8,316 nt of DNA from a bacterium (GCA_027624675.1 JAQBTZ010000022.1:1-8316); one strand, 5' to 3'. Positions 1-6,575 are shown, counted from the first letter of the stretch. A program made the numbers and translations. Notes: generated by a model from the sequence alone, not told the origin.

Positions 1-77
1 TTGTTCTTTAAAAACCCTAAATTGTTTTAATGTCAGTGAATCTAGAAACATAAGAGTATTATAGCTGAAAAAGAATT

Positions 78-142
78 GTCATTCCGAACTTGATTCGGAA
101 TCTAGATGCTGAAATTCCGCCAACTGGCGGATTCAGCATGAC
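78..142. repeat. Palindromic intergenic repeat with two nested hairpins
   Basis: This 65-nt element is bounded by GTCAT (78-82) and ATGAC (138-142), which are inverse complements. Inside are a first hairpin, TTCCGAA (82-88) and TTCGGAA (94-100) around loop CTTGA, and a second, ATGCTGAA (106-113) with TTCAGCAT (132-139), continuing into TCCGCC (116-121) with GGCGGA (126-131) around loop AACT. The shape matches REP- or MITE-like repeats that begin GTCATTCC and end CAGCATGAC, a style I know from several AT-rich bacterial genomes. It lies 7 nt beyond the stop codon of the minus-strand UMP kinase, so as RNA it could also stop or protect that transcript, but there is no T-tract after it. Confidence 0.75.
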
Positions 143-149
143 TACAATA

Positions 150-863
150 TTAATTAGAAATTTGAGTACCAACAAAAGGCTTTCCTGAAAACATATTCTC
201 AAGATTTTCAATATTTCGACCATTTGCAATAATTAGTTTTAAGTTGTTTTCAAAACAAAGTTTGGTAGCAATAGGATCAAACGGCGAGCTTAAATTTGGA
301 GTCCAAATATCCCCTACCATTTGTTGTAACTGCGTCCACTTTAAAGTTTCTAATGGCTTTGCATCTTCATTCCCTTTTATACTTGGATCTTTATCATAAA
401 CTAAATCAATATTTGAAAGATTGATTATATCTGTCAAACCATTACCTACAGCTAAACTTGCAGAGACATAGTCAGTTGACCAACCAGGCTTAGAACCAGC
501 TGCCACAACAACCGCTTCGTTAACATCAAATCTCTCATCATGATGAGTAATAATAATTGGAAAAGCAATTTCTTTAAAAATTGTCCTTAGTAAATGAGCA
601 TTAAGTCTTGTTGTATGTATTCCAAGCCAATCTAAATCTTCATCTGAAACATCTACAACATGTTTTGCAGCCTCAATATATCTTTTTCCTGTCGCCCCAC
701 CACCACAGATAATTAAAAATTTAACACCTACATTAACCTGTTTTTCTATAAAGCTCTTAAACTCTGCTAAAAACTTATAATCAATTTCGTTGGGAACAAT
801 TATTGAACCTCCAAGAGATATAACAACTCTACCATTTTGTCCTAAAGTTTGAGTTTCAATCAT
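150..863 (-). CDS. pyrH: UMP kinase, archaeal-type (amino acid kinase family)
   Basis: This 237-residue protein should phosphorylate UMP to UDP with ATP in the cytoplasm, the step feeding UTP and CTP synthesis. Visible family motifs are the N-terminal glycine loop SLGGSIIVP (16-24), GGGATGKRY (54-62), DLDWLGIHTTRLNAHLLR (77-94), AAGSKPGWSTDY (121-132), the nucleotide-binding NLSNIDLVYDKDP (148-160), PFDPIATKL (194-202) and ANGRNIENL (213-221). It has the shorter archaeal-type pattern and lacks the GEAL segment of the usual bacterial PyrH. The ATG at 863 is preceded by only a weak purine stretch (AAGAAGA). It has its own promoter at 897-925 and seems to be transcribed alone, unlike the common bacterial arrangement beside tsf and frr. 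A palindromic repeat follows the stop codon. Confidence 0.93.
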   Translation of the reverse strand: MIETQTLGQNGRVVISLGGSIIVPNEIDYKFLAEFKSFIEKQVNVGVKFLIICGGGATGKRYIEAAKHVVDVSDEDLDWLGIHTTRLNAHLLRTIFKEIAFPIIITHHDERFDVNEAVVVAAGSKPGWSTDYVSASLAVGNGLTDIINLSNIDLVYDKDPSIKGNEDAKPLETLKWTQLQQMVGDIWTPNLSSPFDPIATKLCFENNLKLIIANGRNIENLENMFSGKPFVGTQISN

Positions 864-896
864 ATACTATCTTCTTATGCCGATTTCCTTGTAGCC

Positions 897-925
897 AATA
901 TATTAATCGGCTTAGAAGAAGTCAA
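897..925 (-). promoter_or_regulatory. Sigma-70-type promoter for UMP kinase
   Basis: Read on the minus strand, TTGACT (925-920) is followed after exactly 17 bp by TATATT (902-897). Transcription would start near 890, giving a leader of about 27 nt before the ATG at 863. The promoter lies downstream of the terminator-like hairpin that ends the preceding operon, so UMP kinase is probably expressed independently of the glycosyltransferase. Confidence 0.65.
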
Positions 926-953
926 TACCCGAAAGACTACCGTCTGAAGGGTA
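926..953. repeat. Imperfect inverted repeat abutting the -35 box
   Basis: TACCC (926-930) and GGGTA (949-953) enclose AGAC (934-937) and GTCT (942-945), with symmetric GAA/GAA internal loops and apical TACC. The ACCC-GAA...GGGT core resembles the hairpins at 5259-5280 and 6770-6784, so it may belong to the same intergenic repeat family. It ends directly next to the -35 hexamer of the UMP kinase promoter, so an operator role is also possible. Confidence 0.5.
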
Positions 954-975
954 AAAAAAATTTACTCGAGTAAAT
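953..975 (-). terminator. Probable intrinsic terminator of the ftsH operon
   Basis: On the minus strand, the palindrome ATTTAC-TCGA-GTAAAT (975-960) is followed at once by eight T residues (960-953). It lies about 65 nt beyond the stop codon of the glycosyltransferase. The stem is only 6 bp and AT-rich, so termination may be partial. The same palindrome, TTTACTCGAGTAAA, is perfectly symmetric as DNA. Confidence 0.5.
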
Positions 976-1038
976 GTACCACAGATACTTATTGGGTCAA
1001 AGAGTTTTGTATTAGATAAGATTAAAATTCTTGAAATA

Positions 1039-2145
1039 CTAGCCAATATCTACCAAAGAGTTTACTATGTTTAAGATATTAGTTTTGAAAATTTGCTTGG
1101 TATATTTATCTTTCACAACATTTCTCACTATTTCGCGATCAAACCTTGTTTCATTAAAAATCTTAACTGCCTCAAGTAAGCTTTCAACTGTGTTTTCGTC
1201 ATAAAACATTCCGTTTCGCCCCTCTACAACTGTTTCAATAAACCCCCCAGACCTTAATGCAATTACAGGTGTACCAACACTGCTTGCTTCTATTGTTGTG
1301 ATCCCAAAATCCTCTTCTTCTGCCGATAGGATTAATCCTTTTGCATGCTTATACAATTTTTCAAGTGCCTGGTTATTTATGCCTTCTAAAAATTCTATAT
1401 TCTTACTTGCCATTAATTTTAGCCCCACCTTTTCACTACCTAAACCTACTATCTTTAACTTTAACCCTAACAAATTAAATACCTCAATAACTTTATCTAC
1501 ATTTTTGTATGGCTCTAGCCTAGAAACTACAAGGTAGTAATCATCAACCTCTGCAAATTTATCAAAATTTAACAAATTAACTGGAGGGTAAATGACTACT
1601 GAGTCTTTATTCCAAAACTTTTTTATCCTATCCTTAATATTTTCAGAGTTAGCGATAATTAGATCTGGATTGCCTGCAGTTTGTAAGTCCCACTTAATTA
1701 GATCTTGTTCGATATTTTTAATGATTGGCTTTAGAAAAAACAGGTTCTTTTTTTTAGTTGATTCTGCTGGTAGACTATATAAAAACCTAGCAGGGGTATG
1801 ACAGTAATAAATATGCTTCTGATTTTCATTTGTCTTAACTCCTTTACTCCATATTGTGCCATCTGAAATTACTAAATCATATTCAGATAAATCTAGCTCT
1901 TCAAACCATTTTTTTGTAAATGGAACTAGAAATTTTGAGGTTAATTTTTGAAATGGTATTTTTGAGAAATTAGAAGAGATAATAGTTTTATTTTCTAACC
2001 GTTCCTTTGCATCTTTAGGAAAGTGGCCAAAGTGTTTTATAAAAGTATAAATTGAGGCATCTGGAAAAATCTCTGTTAATGCCAACAGTACCTGCTCGGC
2101 ACCTCCAAATGTATGTAAATAGTCATGAACTAAAGCAACTTTCAT
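1039..2145 (-). CDS. Family-4 glycosyltransferase (GT-B fold)
   Basis: This 368-residue enzyme should transfer a sugar from a nucleotide-sugar donor to a cell-surface glycan precursor at the cytoplasmic face of the membrane; donor and acceptor cannot be read from the sequence. The N-terminal acceptor domain carries the FGGAEQVL loop (13-20) and YYCHTPARFLY (113-123). The C-terminal donor domain has VSRLEPYKNVDKVIEVF (207-223), with basic residues R209 and K214 expected near the donor phosphates, and the EX7E motif E278-D-F-G-I-T-T-I-E286, followed by GTPVIALRSGG (291-301). There is no membrane segment. It is the third gene of the ftsH operon: its ATG shares one base with the upstream stop codon (TAATG), suggesting translational coupling. 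Its closest relatives by pattern are mannosyltransferase-like O-antigen enzymes, but this is a guess. Confidence 0.88.
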   Translation of the reverse strand: MKVALVHDYLHTFGGAEQVLLALTEIFPDASIYTFIKHFGHFPKDAKERLENKTIISSNFSKIPFQKLTSKFLVPFTKKWFEELDLSEYDLVISDGTIWSKGVKTNENQKHIYYCHTPARFLYSLPAESTKKKNLFFLKPIIKNIEQDLIKWDLQTAGNPDLIIANSENIKDRIKKFWNKDSVVIYPPVNLLNFDKFAEVDDYYLVVSRLEPYKNVDKVIEVFNLLGLKLKIVGLGSEKVGLKLMASKNIEFLEGINNQALEKLYKHAKGLILSAEEEDFGITTIEASSVGTPVIALRSGGFIETVVEGRNGMFYDENTVESLLEAVKIFNETRFDREIVRNVVKDKYTKQIFKTNILNIVNSLVDIG

Positions 2146-3080
2146 TATATTAAACTTAGTTGAGGATTGTTTTGCTCCTCAATTTTCAGTACTTTTGAAC
2201 TAAAATATCTATTAATCAAACTCTTAAAATTGTATTCAGATAACATATTTATAAACTCTTCCGAATAGATATTTTTCCATCTTAAATCGTTTTTTTCTAT
2301 ACCTAAATCTAAACTTGTATTAATTGTTACAAGTTTATAACTCATCTGTGCATTATCTTTATTCTTTTCCAACTTATTTTTTAAAGAAACAGGTGTTATC
2401 TCATTAATATTACTATATATATTGTCTAATGTTTTATACTCTTGTATCAGTTTTTTTGCAGTTACGTCACCAACACCATAAACCCCAGGTATATTATCCG
2501 ATGGATCACCTTTTATCGACTTATAATCTATTAAATTAATAGGTTGAAAACCATACTCTTTAACAAATTCGTTTTGGTTCCAGCATATTGCAATATTACC
2601 GTTTCTGGCAGGACGACATACAAAAACATGCTCATCTATAAGCTGCAACATGTCTTTATCATTTGTATGAATATATGCATCAGAGTCAAAATTAGAAAAA
2701 GCCTGTTTGGCAAAACTTCCTATAATATCATCTGCCTCAAAACCGATCTGTGTAACAATTGGTATGTTTAATAGTTTAAGTAACTCCTTAACCTCGTTTT
2801 CTTGTCTTATAAATGATTCTCTAAGCTCTGTGTCCATCTTAGGTCGTGTTGCCTTATATCCTTCAAACAATGCTGTTCTTTTTAAATCTTTTCTAGATAA
2901 ATCAAAGGCAATGGCAACATACTGAGGGTTTAATGTATTTAGTGCTGAAAGTAATAGGCTACAAAAGCCATATACTGCATTAACTGGTTCACCATTATGT
3001 GTTAAGGTGTCAGGAAATGCATAAAATGATCTATGCAGATGGTCATGACCATCAATTAGAAGGAATTTATTTTGTTGCAT
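2145..3080 (-). CDS. Stand-alone 5'-3' exonuclease (PolA N-terminal / FEN-like)
   Basis: This 311-residue protein matches the flap endonuclease domain that forms the N terminus of bacterial DNA polymerase I, expected to remove RNA primers and 5' flaps. Metal-binding acidic clusters are visible in order: LLIDGHDHLHRSF (7-19, D10), AFD (58-60), FEADDIIG (114-121) and TNDKDMLQL (139-147). The helix-hairpin-helix region is KGDPSDNIPGVYGVG (190-204). The PolA polymerase domain is absent, so a separate polymerase is implied. I chose the ATG at 3080 rather than a TTG at 3113, because the ATG places the first conserved strand close to the N terminus as in relatives; no ribosome site distinguishes them. 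It overlaps ftsH by 14 nt and touches the glycosyltransferase by 1 nt. The C terminus ends in QLSLI, similar to sliding-clamp-binding motifs. Confidence 0.9.
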   Translation of the reverse strand: MQQNKFLLIDGHDHLHRSFYAFPDTLTHNGEPVNAVYGFCSLLLSALNTLNPQYVAIAFDLSRKDLKRTALFEGYKATRPKMDTELRESFIRQENEVKELLKLLNIPIVTQIGFEADDIIGSFAKQAFSNFDSDAYIHTNDKDMLQLIDEHVFVCRPARNGNIAICWNQNEFVKEYGFQPINLIDYKSIKGDPSDNIPGVYGVGDVTAKKLIQEYKTLDNIYSNINEITPVSLKNKLEKNKDNAQMSYKLVTINTSLDLGIEKNDLRWKNIYSEEFINMLSEYNFKSLINRYFSSKVLKIEEQNNPQLSLI

Positions 3081-5007
3081 CAGGGCTTTTAATTTTTTTA
3101 GAATTTTGAGCAATTTTTTTCTTTATGAGTTTCCCATATTTTATATCCCAATCTATACTTTCCGCCTCACCTGCCTGTTTAACCAACTCAATAAATCGTT
3201 CATCACCAATTGTTTCCTCTTCAATTAAAGCTTTTGCCACCAAATCTAAGGTTTTTTTCTTCTTTTTCAATGTTTCATATGCAACCTTATATCTTTCATC
3301 AATCAACTCTTTTACTCTTTTATCAACCTCATAAGCCATGTTTTCACTTATATATTTATCAAAAGGGTTTCGATCTGGATTATTACTTGGACCAAGATTA
3401 ACAAGACCTAGGTCTGTCATACCAAACTCCACAACCATGTTTCTAGCAACCATAGTAGCATTTTGAATATCTGAGTGTGCTCCAACTGTAGAATCTTTAA
3501 ATTGCAACATCTCTGCTGATCTTCCTCCTAACATCATAGAAATTCTCTCTAGTAACCTTGTTTTTGACTCGTTCACTGCTTCTGATGGGTTAATTAGGGT
3601 GTGCCCCAAGGTTTGTCCTCTCGAGATTATTGAGATTCTATGTATTGGATCAGAATTAGGCATAAATATACCCACAATTGCATGACCTGCCTCGTGATAA
3701 GCTACAATCTCTTTTTCTTTATCAGACATTGCTTTCTTTCTTTCAGGACCAATTTGTACCTTGGTAATCGATTCTTCTACAATTGCTGCAGTAATTTTTG
3801 AAAGACCTACTCTTGCTGTTGCAATAGCAGCCTCATTTAACATGTTCTCAATATCAGCTCCAGAAAATCCTACTGTACCTTTAGCAAGCTTTCTAGAATC
3901 TACATCTTTTTCAAATGGTTTACCTTTCATATGAATTTTTATTATATCTTCTCTTTCTTCAATATCTGGCATTCGAAGCGTAATTCTTCTATCAAACCTT
4001 CCAGGTCTTAGTAGTGCTGAATCTAACAGTTCTGGTCTGTTTGTAGCCCCAAGTACAATTACACTTGTCCTCTGATCAAAACCGTCCATCTCAACTAGTA
4101 TCTGATTTAATGTTTGTTCTTTTTCATCATGCCCACCCATAAACCCACTACCTCTTTTTCTTCCAATTGACTCAATCTCATCGATAAAAATTAATGCAGG
4201 TTGGGTTGCCTTTGCAGTATTAAATAAGTCTCTTACTCTGCTAGCCCCAACGCCAACTAACATCTCAACAAACTCTGATCCAGCCATAGAGTAAAAAGGT
4301 ACATTAGCCTCGTTTGCAATTGCCCTTGCTAATAATGTCTTACCAACACCAGGTTGCCCTACTAATAAAACACCCTTTGGAATTCTTGCTCCGAGTTTTC
4401 TATATTTTTCAGGATGTTTTAAGAAATCTACAATCTCAGTTAGTTCTTGCTTAGCCTCGTCAGCACCTGCAACATCATCAAAAGTAATCTGTTTATCCTT
4501 TTCATTTTTCACAAACATCTTTGCTTTCGACTTGCCCATACTAAAAATATCCCCAGCTCCACCACTCATTCTTTTAAATAAATACAAAATAAAGATGACA
4601 GGAATAATAATACTTGCAAAAGTTAATATTATATCAAAATAATTAATTTCTTCTTTTTGATCAATCACTAAATTTTGAATTTTGTCTTCTGGTACTTGTA
4701 ACGCTGATAAAACCTCGTAAATATTTGTGTTATCTGGTAGTCGAGATTTTAATGTTGTTTCATTTTTTGTAACAACATTTATCTTTAACCCTACTAACTC
4801 AATCTTTTTTACTTTATCTGTCTTTACCAAATCTGCAACTTGATTTATCGATGTTGGTGCTGGATTTGAAAACTCTTCTAAAGGATTAAACGACAGATAA
4901 ACTAACCCAATAACAACTAATCCCACTGCCATATTTGCGATATTAGATTTTAAAGTATTTTTCTTTTTATCTTTTGTATTTATTTTTGGTAATTTTAAAT
5001 TATTCAT
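3067..5007 (-). CDS. ftsH: ATP-dependent zinc metalloprotease FtsH
   Basis: This 646-residue membrane protease should form hexamers that extract and degrade membrane and unstable cytosolic proteins. Two transmembrane segments (about 26-41 and 124-144) flank a small extracytoplasmic domain. The AAA module has GQPGVGKT (217-224, Walker A), ALIFIDE (271-277, Walker B), and the second region of homology with RPGRFDR carrying the arginine fingers R337 and R340. The zinc site is HEAGH (438-442), with D513 in AHSDIQ as likely third ligand. Length and order are normal. Oddities: the pore loop reads MLVG (249-252) where FtsH usually has MFVG, and Walker A has Q in place of the first P. The lysine-rich C terminus is poorly conserved. 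I chose the ATG at 5007 over a TTG two codons upstream. It is the first gene of the operon, with a promoter only about 10-20 nt upstream. Confidence 0.97.
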   Translation of the reverse strand: MNNLKLPKINTKDKKKNTLKSNIANMAVGLVVIGLVYLSFNPLEEFSNPAPTSINQVADLVKTDKVKKIELVGLKINVVTKNETTLKSRLPDNTNIYEVLSALQVPEDKIQNLVIDQKEEINYFDIILTFASIIIPVIFILYLFKRMSGGAGDIFSMGKSKAKMFVKNEKDKQITFDDVAGADEAKQELTEIVDFLKHPEKYRKLGARIPKGVLLVGQPGVGKTLLARAIANEANVPFYSMAGSEFVEMLVGVGASRVRDLFNTAKATQPALIFIDEIESIGRKRGSGFMGGHDEKEQTLNQILVEMDGFDQRTSVIVLGATNRPELLDSALLRPGRFDRRITLRMPDIEEREDIIKIHMKGKPFEKDVDSRKLAKGTVGFSGADIENMLNEAAIATARVGLSKITAAIVEESITKVQIGPERKKAMSDKEKEIVAYHEAGHAIVGIFMPNSDPIHRISIISRGQTLGHTLINPSEAVNESKTRLLERISMMLGGRSAEMLQFKDSTVGAHSDIQNATMVARNMVVEFGMTDLGLVNLGPSNNPDRNPFDKYISENMAYEVDKRVKELIDERYKVAYETLKKKKKTLDLVAKALIEEETIGDERFIELVKQAGEAESIDWDIKYGKLIKKKIAQNSKKIKSPDATK

Positions 5008-5016
5008 AAACAATTT

Positions 5017-5030
5017 ATTATACTATACCA
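5017..5030 (-). promoter_or_regulatory. Extended -10 promoter for the ftsH operon, near-leaderless
   Basis: On the minus strand the sequence TGGTATAGTATAAT contains an extended -10 (TG at 5030-5029, then TATAGT at 5027-5022) and directly after it a perfect TATAAT (5022-5017). Either gives a start only a few nucleotides before the ATG at 5007, so the mRNA would be leaderless or nearly so. I see no good -35 hexamer. The same TGGTATA pattern precedes the tRNA gene at 6657. The upstream half overlaps the repeat at 5033-5084. Confidence 0.5.
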
Positions 5031-5032
5031 TT

Positions 5033-5084
5033 AAGACTTAACGAACTACTGTGAGTTTAGTCGCCTGCAATGCCCTTTAGGGTA
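5033..5084. repeat. Dispersed intergenic repeat, copy A
   Basis: This segment and 6736-6787 share AAGACTTA at one end and, 24-25 nt further, an identical TTAGTCGCCTGCA (5057-5069 and 6761-6773), followed by a short C-run/G-run hairpin (here ATGCCC-TTTA-GGGTAT, 5069-5084). GACTTA and the later TAGTC also form an imperfect hairpin. The bases between are clearly related but diverged. Copy A lies between ftsH and the initiator-like tRNA; copy B follows the other CAT tRNA. Confidence 0.65.
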
Positions 5085-5128
5085 TAATAATACAAATTAC
5101 TTGAAAAATACTTATTATCTAGTATTTA
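5083..5128 (+). promoter_or_regulatory. Candidate promoter elements for the initiator-like tRNA
   Basis: Two alternatives precede the tRNA. A perfect TATAAT at 5083-5088 has no good -35 and would give a leader of about 70 nt. TTGAAA (5101-5106), 16 bp from TATTTA (5123-5128), would give a leader of about 33 nt. Neither is decisive, and the stretch is so AT-rich that chance matches are likely. Confidence 0.3.
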
Positions 5129-5167
5129 TTTTATTTTATTGATAAACTATTCAAGCTAAATTATTAA

Positions 5168-5242
5168 CGCGGGCGGGAGGTATAGTATCTCGGAGGGCTC
5201 ATAATCCTCTTAAACTTGGGGCAGTACCAAGGCCCGCAACCA
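5168..5242 (+). tRNA. Initiator tRNA-fMet (CAT) with non-canonical D- and T-loops
   Basis: The 75 nt fold as a complete cloverleaf. The acceptor is CGCGGGC (5168-5174) with GCCCGCA (5232-5238), six pairs plus a C1.A72 mismatch. The D stem is GAGG/TCTC, the anticodon stem GAGGG/TCCTC around CTCATAA (anticodon CAT at 5200-5202), the T stem CTTGG/CCAAG, then discriminator A and an encoded CCA. C1.A72, A11-U24 and G29-C41/G30-C40 (with G31.U39) are bacterial initiator hallmarks, so it should carry formylmethionine. Unusually the T-loop is GGCAGTA (5220-5226) instead of TTCRANY, the 7-nt D-loop TATAGTA lacks GG, and positions 8 and 14 are G and T. C56, G19, A21 and G53-C61 remain. Intact stems argue against a decayed gene, but a pseudogene or specialised paralogue cannot be excluded. 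Confidence 0.85.
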
Positions 5243-5297
5243 TCGAGCTCAGCTCGATTTGCAGTACCCGAAGGGTGCAACCAAAAGACTTCGCAAG
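5242..5297. repeat. Hairpin cluster downstream of the initiator-like tRNA
   Basis: Directly overlapping the final A of the tRNA, ATCGAGCT-C-AGCTCGAT (5242-5258) is a perfect 17-nt palindrome. It is followed by TTGCA (5259-5263) and CCC-GAA-GGG-TGCAA (5267-5280), a second hairpin with a GTA bulge, and then AAAGACTTCGCAAGCC. The 15-mer TGCAGTACCCGAAGG (5260-5274) recurs exactly at 6770-6784 after the other tRNA. The first hairpin could help end the tRNA transcript, though only three T follow it. Confidence 0.6.
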
Positions 5298-5379
5298 CCA
5301 GAGATAATTTACTAATCGCAACGAACACAATTAACATTCAATATCTTTAAATTTTAAATGCAAAATATGATATTTAAAA

Positions 5380-5841
5380 ATGATTACTAACCTTAAGATA
5401 ACTTTAGTAGTTTCATTGTCAGTACTATTATTGTTTATAAAGTGGTATTTCCCAAGCCAACAAACCCAACAGAACGCTCTAAAAGAAATCCATACTTATT
5501 CAGCAGGTCCAGGGTTTAGATTTACATTAAAAATTACTCCCAATACTATTGAGTACGATGACGAATTGGATATGGGTAAAAAACCAATAAGTAAAAAGTT
5601 ACAAAATCATGAGTTTGAAAGTCTACAAAAATTATACAAAGAATTGCAGTTATGGGAGTTTACTGGAGATCAAACTGATAGATCTTCTGAAAATGAGCTG
5701 GCAGTAAGCTTACCAACTTACTTGTATTTATTTCTACAAGATGGTTCAAATCTGAAAATAATATGTGAGGTTAGATGCGTTGAACCTGTCAAATCTTTTG
5801 AACAATCTATTAATAAGTTAAGAGCTAACTATTTTGACTAA
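5380..5841 (+). CDS. Hypothetical membrane-anchored protein
   Basis: I do not recognise this 153-residue protein with confidence. It begins with a short polar stretch and one hydrophobic segment (about 7-24, IKWYFP at its end), followed by roughly 125 residues with no further membrane segment. This predicts a small domain anchored to the membrane, probably outside the cell, though orientation is uncertain. The soluble part alternates strand-like stretches (FRFTLKITPNTIEY, 46-59; TYLYLFLQDGSNLKIICEV, 112-130) with an amphipathic helix (FESLQKLYKELQLWEF, 78-93). This plan distantly recalls small beta/alpha proteins of the emfourin type, but the likeness is weak. C129 and C133 could pair. There is no Shine-Dalgarno site before the ATG and no obvious partner gene; it lies alone between repeats. 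Confidence 0.75.
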   Translation: MITNLKITLVVSLSVLLLFIKWYFPSQQTQQNALKEIHTYSAGPGFRFTLKITPNTIEYDDELDMGKKPISKKLQNHEFESLQKLYKELQLWEFTGDQTDRSSENELAVSLPTYLYLFLQDGSNLKIICEVRCVEPVKSFEQSINKLRANYFD

Positions 5842-5874
5842 GATGTTAGATATTTACAAAAATTGACTTGATAG

Positions 5875-5892
5875 ACTCTTCAAAAGAAGAGT
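5875..5892. other. Perfect 7-bp hairpin after the hypothetical gene
   Basis: ACTCTTC (5875-5881), loop AAAA, and GAAGAGT (5886-5892) form a perfect stem 34 nt after the stop codon at 5841. No T-tract follows on either strand, so I do not call it an intrinsic terminator; it may protect the 3' end of the transcript or allow factor-dependent termination. Confidence 0.45.
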
Positions 5893-5914
5893 ACCAAACG
5901 TATCGTAATACTAT

Positions 5915-5932
5915 ATGATATAAATATATCAT
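5915..5932. promoter_or_regulatory. 18-bp palindrome upstream of the deoxyribosyltransferase-like gene
   Basis: ATGATATA-AA-TATATCAT is perfectly symmetric and lies 39 nt before the ATG at 5971. It overlaps -10-like sequences (TATGAT at 5914-5919 and TATAAA at 5919-5924). Position and symmetry would fit a repressor operator at a promoter, but low-complexity AT palindromes also arise by chance. Confidence 0.35.
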
Positions 5933-5970
5933 GCTAACAAAATTCAAATTTATTGTCGAATAATACTGTA

Positions 5971-6366
5971 ATGAAAAAAATAGTAATAGTAGGGAGTGCT
6001 AAACTAAAGTCAAAAATTAAGTTTTGGAAAAAATATTGGGAAAAAGAGGGATTTGATGTAATTGATTATCCAAAGTGGGTTGAGATGTCAAATTTCTTAA
6101 ATGAATACCCCACTGTTTATAAAACTTTCTTTCTAAATATCTATAAAGCCGATGTCCTTTTTATTATGAATGAGACTAAAAATAATATTGAAGGGTATAT
6201 TGGAGCAGAATCATTTGCAGAGATATGCTTTACAGTTGTACAAAACCTAATCAATAATACTAATATTGAAATATTACTATTACAAGTACCAGATAGAAAA
6301 GTTCAATCCTATCAGGAAGTAGATTTGTGGCTAAAACTTGGCTGGTTAAAACTATATAAGAAATAA
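5971..6366 (+). CDS. Nucleoside 2-deoxyribosyltransferase-like protein
   Basis: This 131-residue soluble protein has the plan of the small Rossmann-like nucleoside 2-deoxyribosyltransferase family, members of which exchange or hydrolyse bases on deoxynucleosides or act on nucleotide derivatives. Strand one is MKKIVIVGSA (1-10), a helix follows (KFWKKYWEKEGFDV, 17-30), then IDYP (31-34), the central KADVLFIMNETKNN (59-72), and the signature GYIGAESFAEICF (75-87), where E84 is at the position of the expected catalytic or substrate-binding glutamate. The last strand ILLLQVP (101-107) and a short helical tail complete it. I chose the ATG at 5971; an in-frame TTG at 5953 would add six residues before the first strand. 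The actual substrate is unknown; many such small proteins are annotated only by this fold. It may be monocistronic, behind the palindrome at 5915. Confidence 0.72.
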   Translation: MKKIVIVGSAKLKSKIKFWKKYWEKEGFDVIDYPKWVEMSNFLNEYPTVYKTFFLNIYKADVLFIMNETKNNIEGYIGAESFAEICFTVVQNLINNTNIEILLLQVPDRKVQSYQEVDLWLKLGWLKLYKK

Positions 6367-6497
6367 AATTGACTATGCTTATCAAACCAAGTCTTATTTT
6401 ATCATTTTGCAATGAATCTACAAATTTATTTTGCTCAAATCTGACTAAAACATTCTAAACATTTTTTAAAAGTAAGACAAGTCGAAAAAAAACTCCA

Positions 6498-6541
6498 GGG
6501 TACCTAACAATTATGGACGTTAGAATAAACAATATGTACCC
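6498..6541. repeat. Nested inverted repeats in the spacer before the second tRNA
   Basis: GGGTAC (6498-6503) pairs with GTACCC (6536-6541), and just inside lie CTAAC (6504-6508) and GTTAG (6519-6523). The arrangement could fold as a branched RNA or mark a remnant of the GTACCC-containing repeat family seen at 5265 and 6775. The rest of the 290-nt spacer 6367-6656 shows no gene that I can support; apart from the promoter and repeat listed separately it is plain AT-rich sequence. Confidence 0.4.
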
Positions 6542-6575
6542 GCCAAACTATTATTTAGACCTTATCTTTACTATT

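Noticed and set aside
1..30. C-terminal end of a plus-strand gene (LFFKNPKLF then stop)
   Set aside because: Nine codons are too few to support a call, and no family signal can be read.
3081..3113. Longer exonuclease starting at a TTG inside ftsH
   Set aside because: It would add an 11-residue lysine-rich stretch before the conserved first strand and lengthen the ftsH overlap; the ATG at 3080 fits the family better.
3125..3401. Open frames antisense to ftsH
   Set aside because: They have no start context or domain signal and are mirrored by the strongly conserved ftsH frame; the same holds for antisense frames at 1298-1801, 2544-2925 and 7867-8076.
5168..5242. Degenerate tRNA pseudogene
   Set aside because: All four stems pair fully apart from the expected C1.A72 and some G.U, the CCA end is encoded and initiator marks persist. 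A decaying gene would be expected to lose stem pairing too. The possibility is kept only as an alternative.
5875..5892. Intrinsic terminator after the hypothetical gene
   Set aside because: The hairpin is perfect, but no T-tract follows on either strand.
5953..5970. TTG start for the deoxyribosyltransferase-like gene
   Set aside because: It adds six residues ahead of the first beta strand with no ribosome site; the ATG at 5971 starts directly at MKKIVIVGSA.
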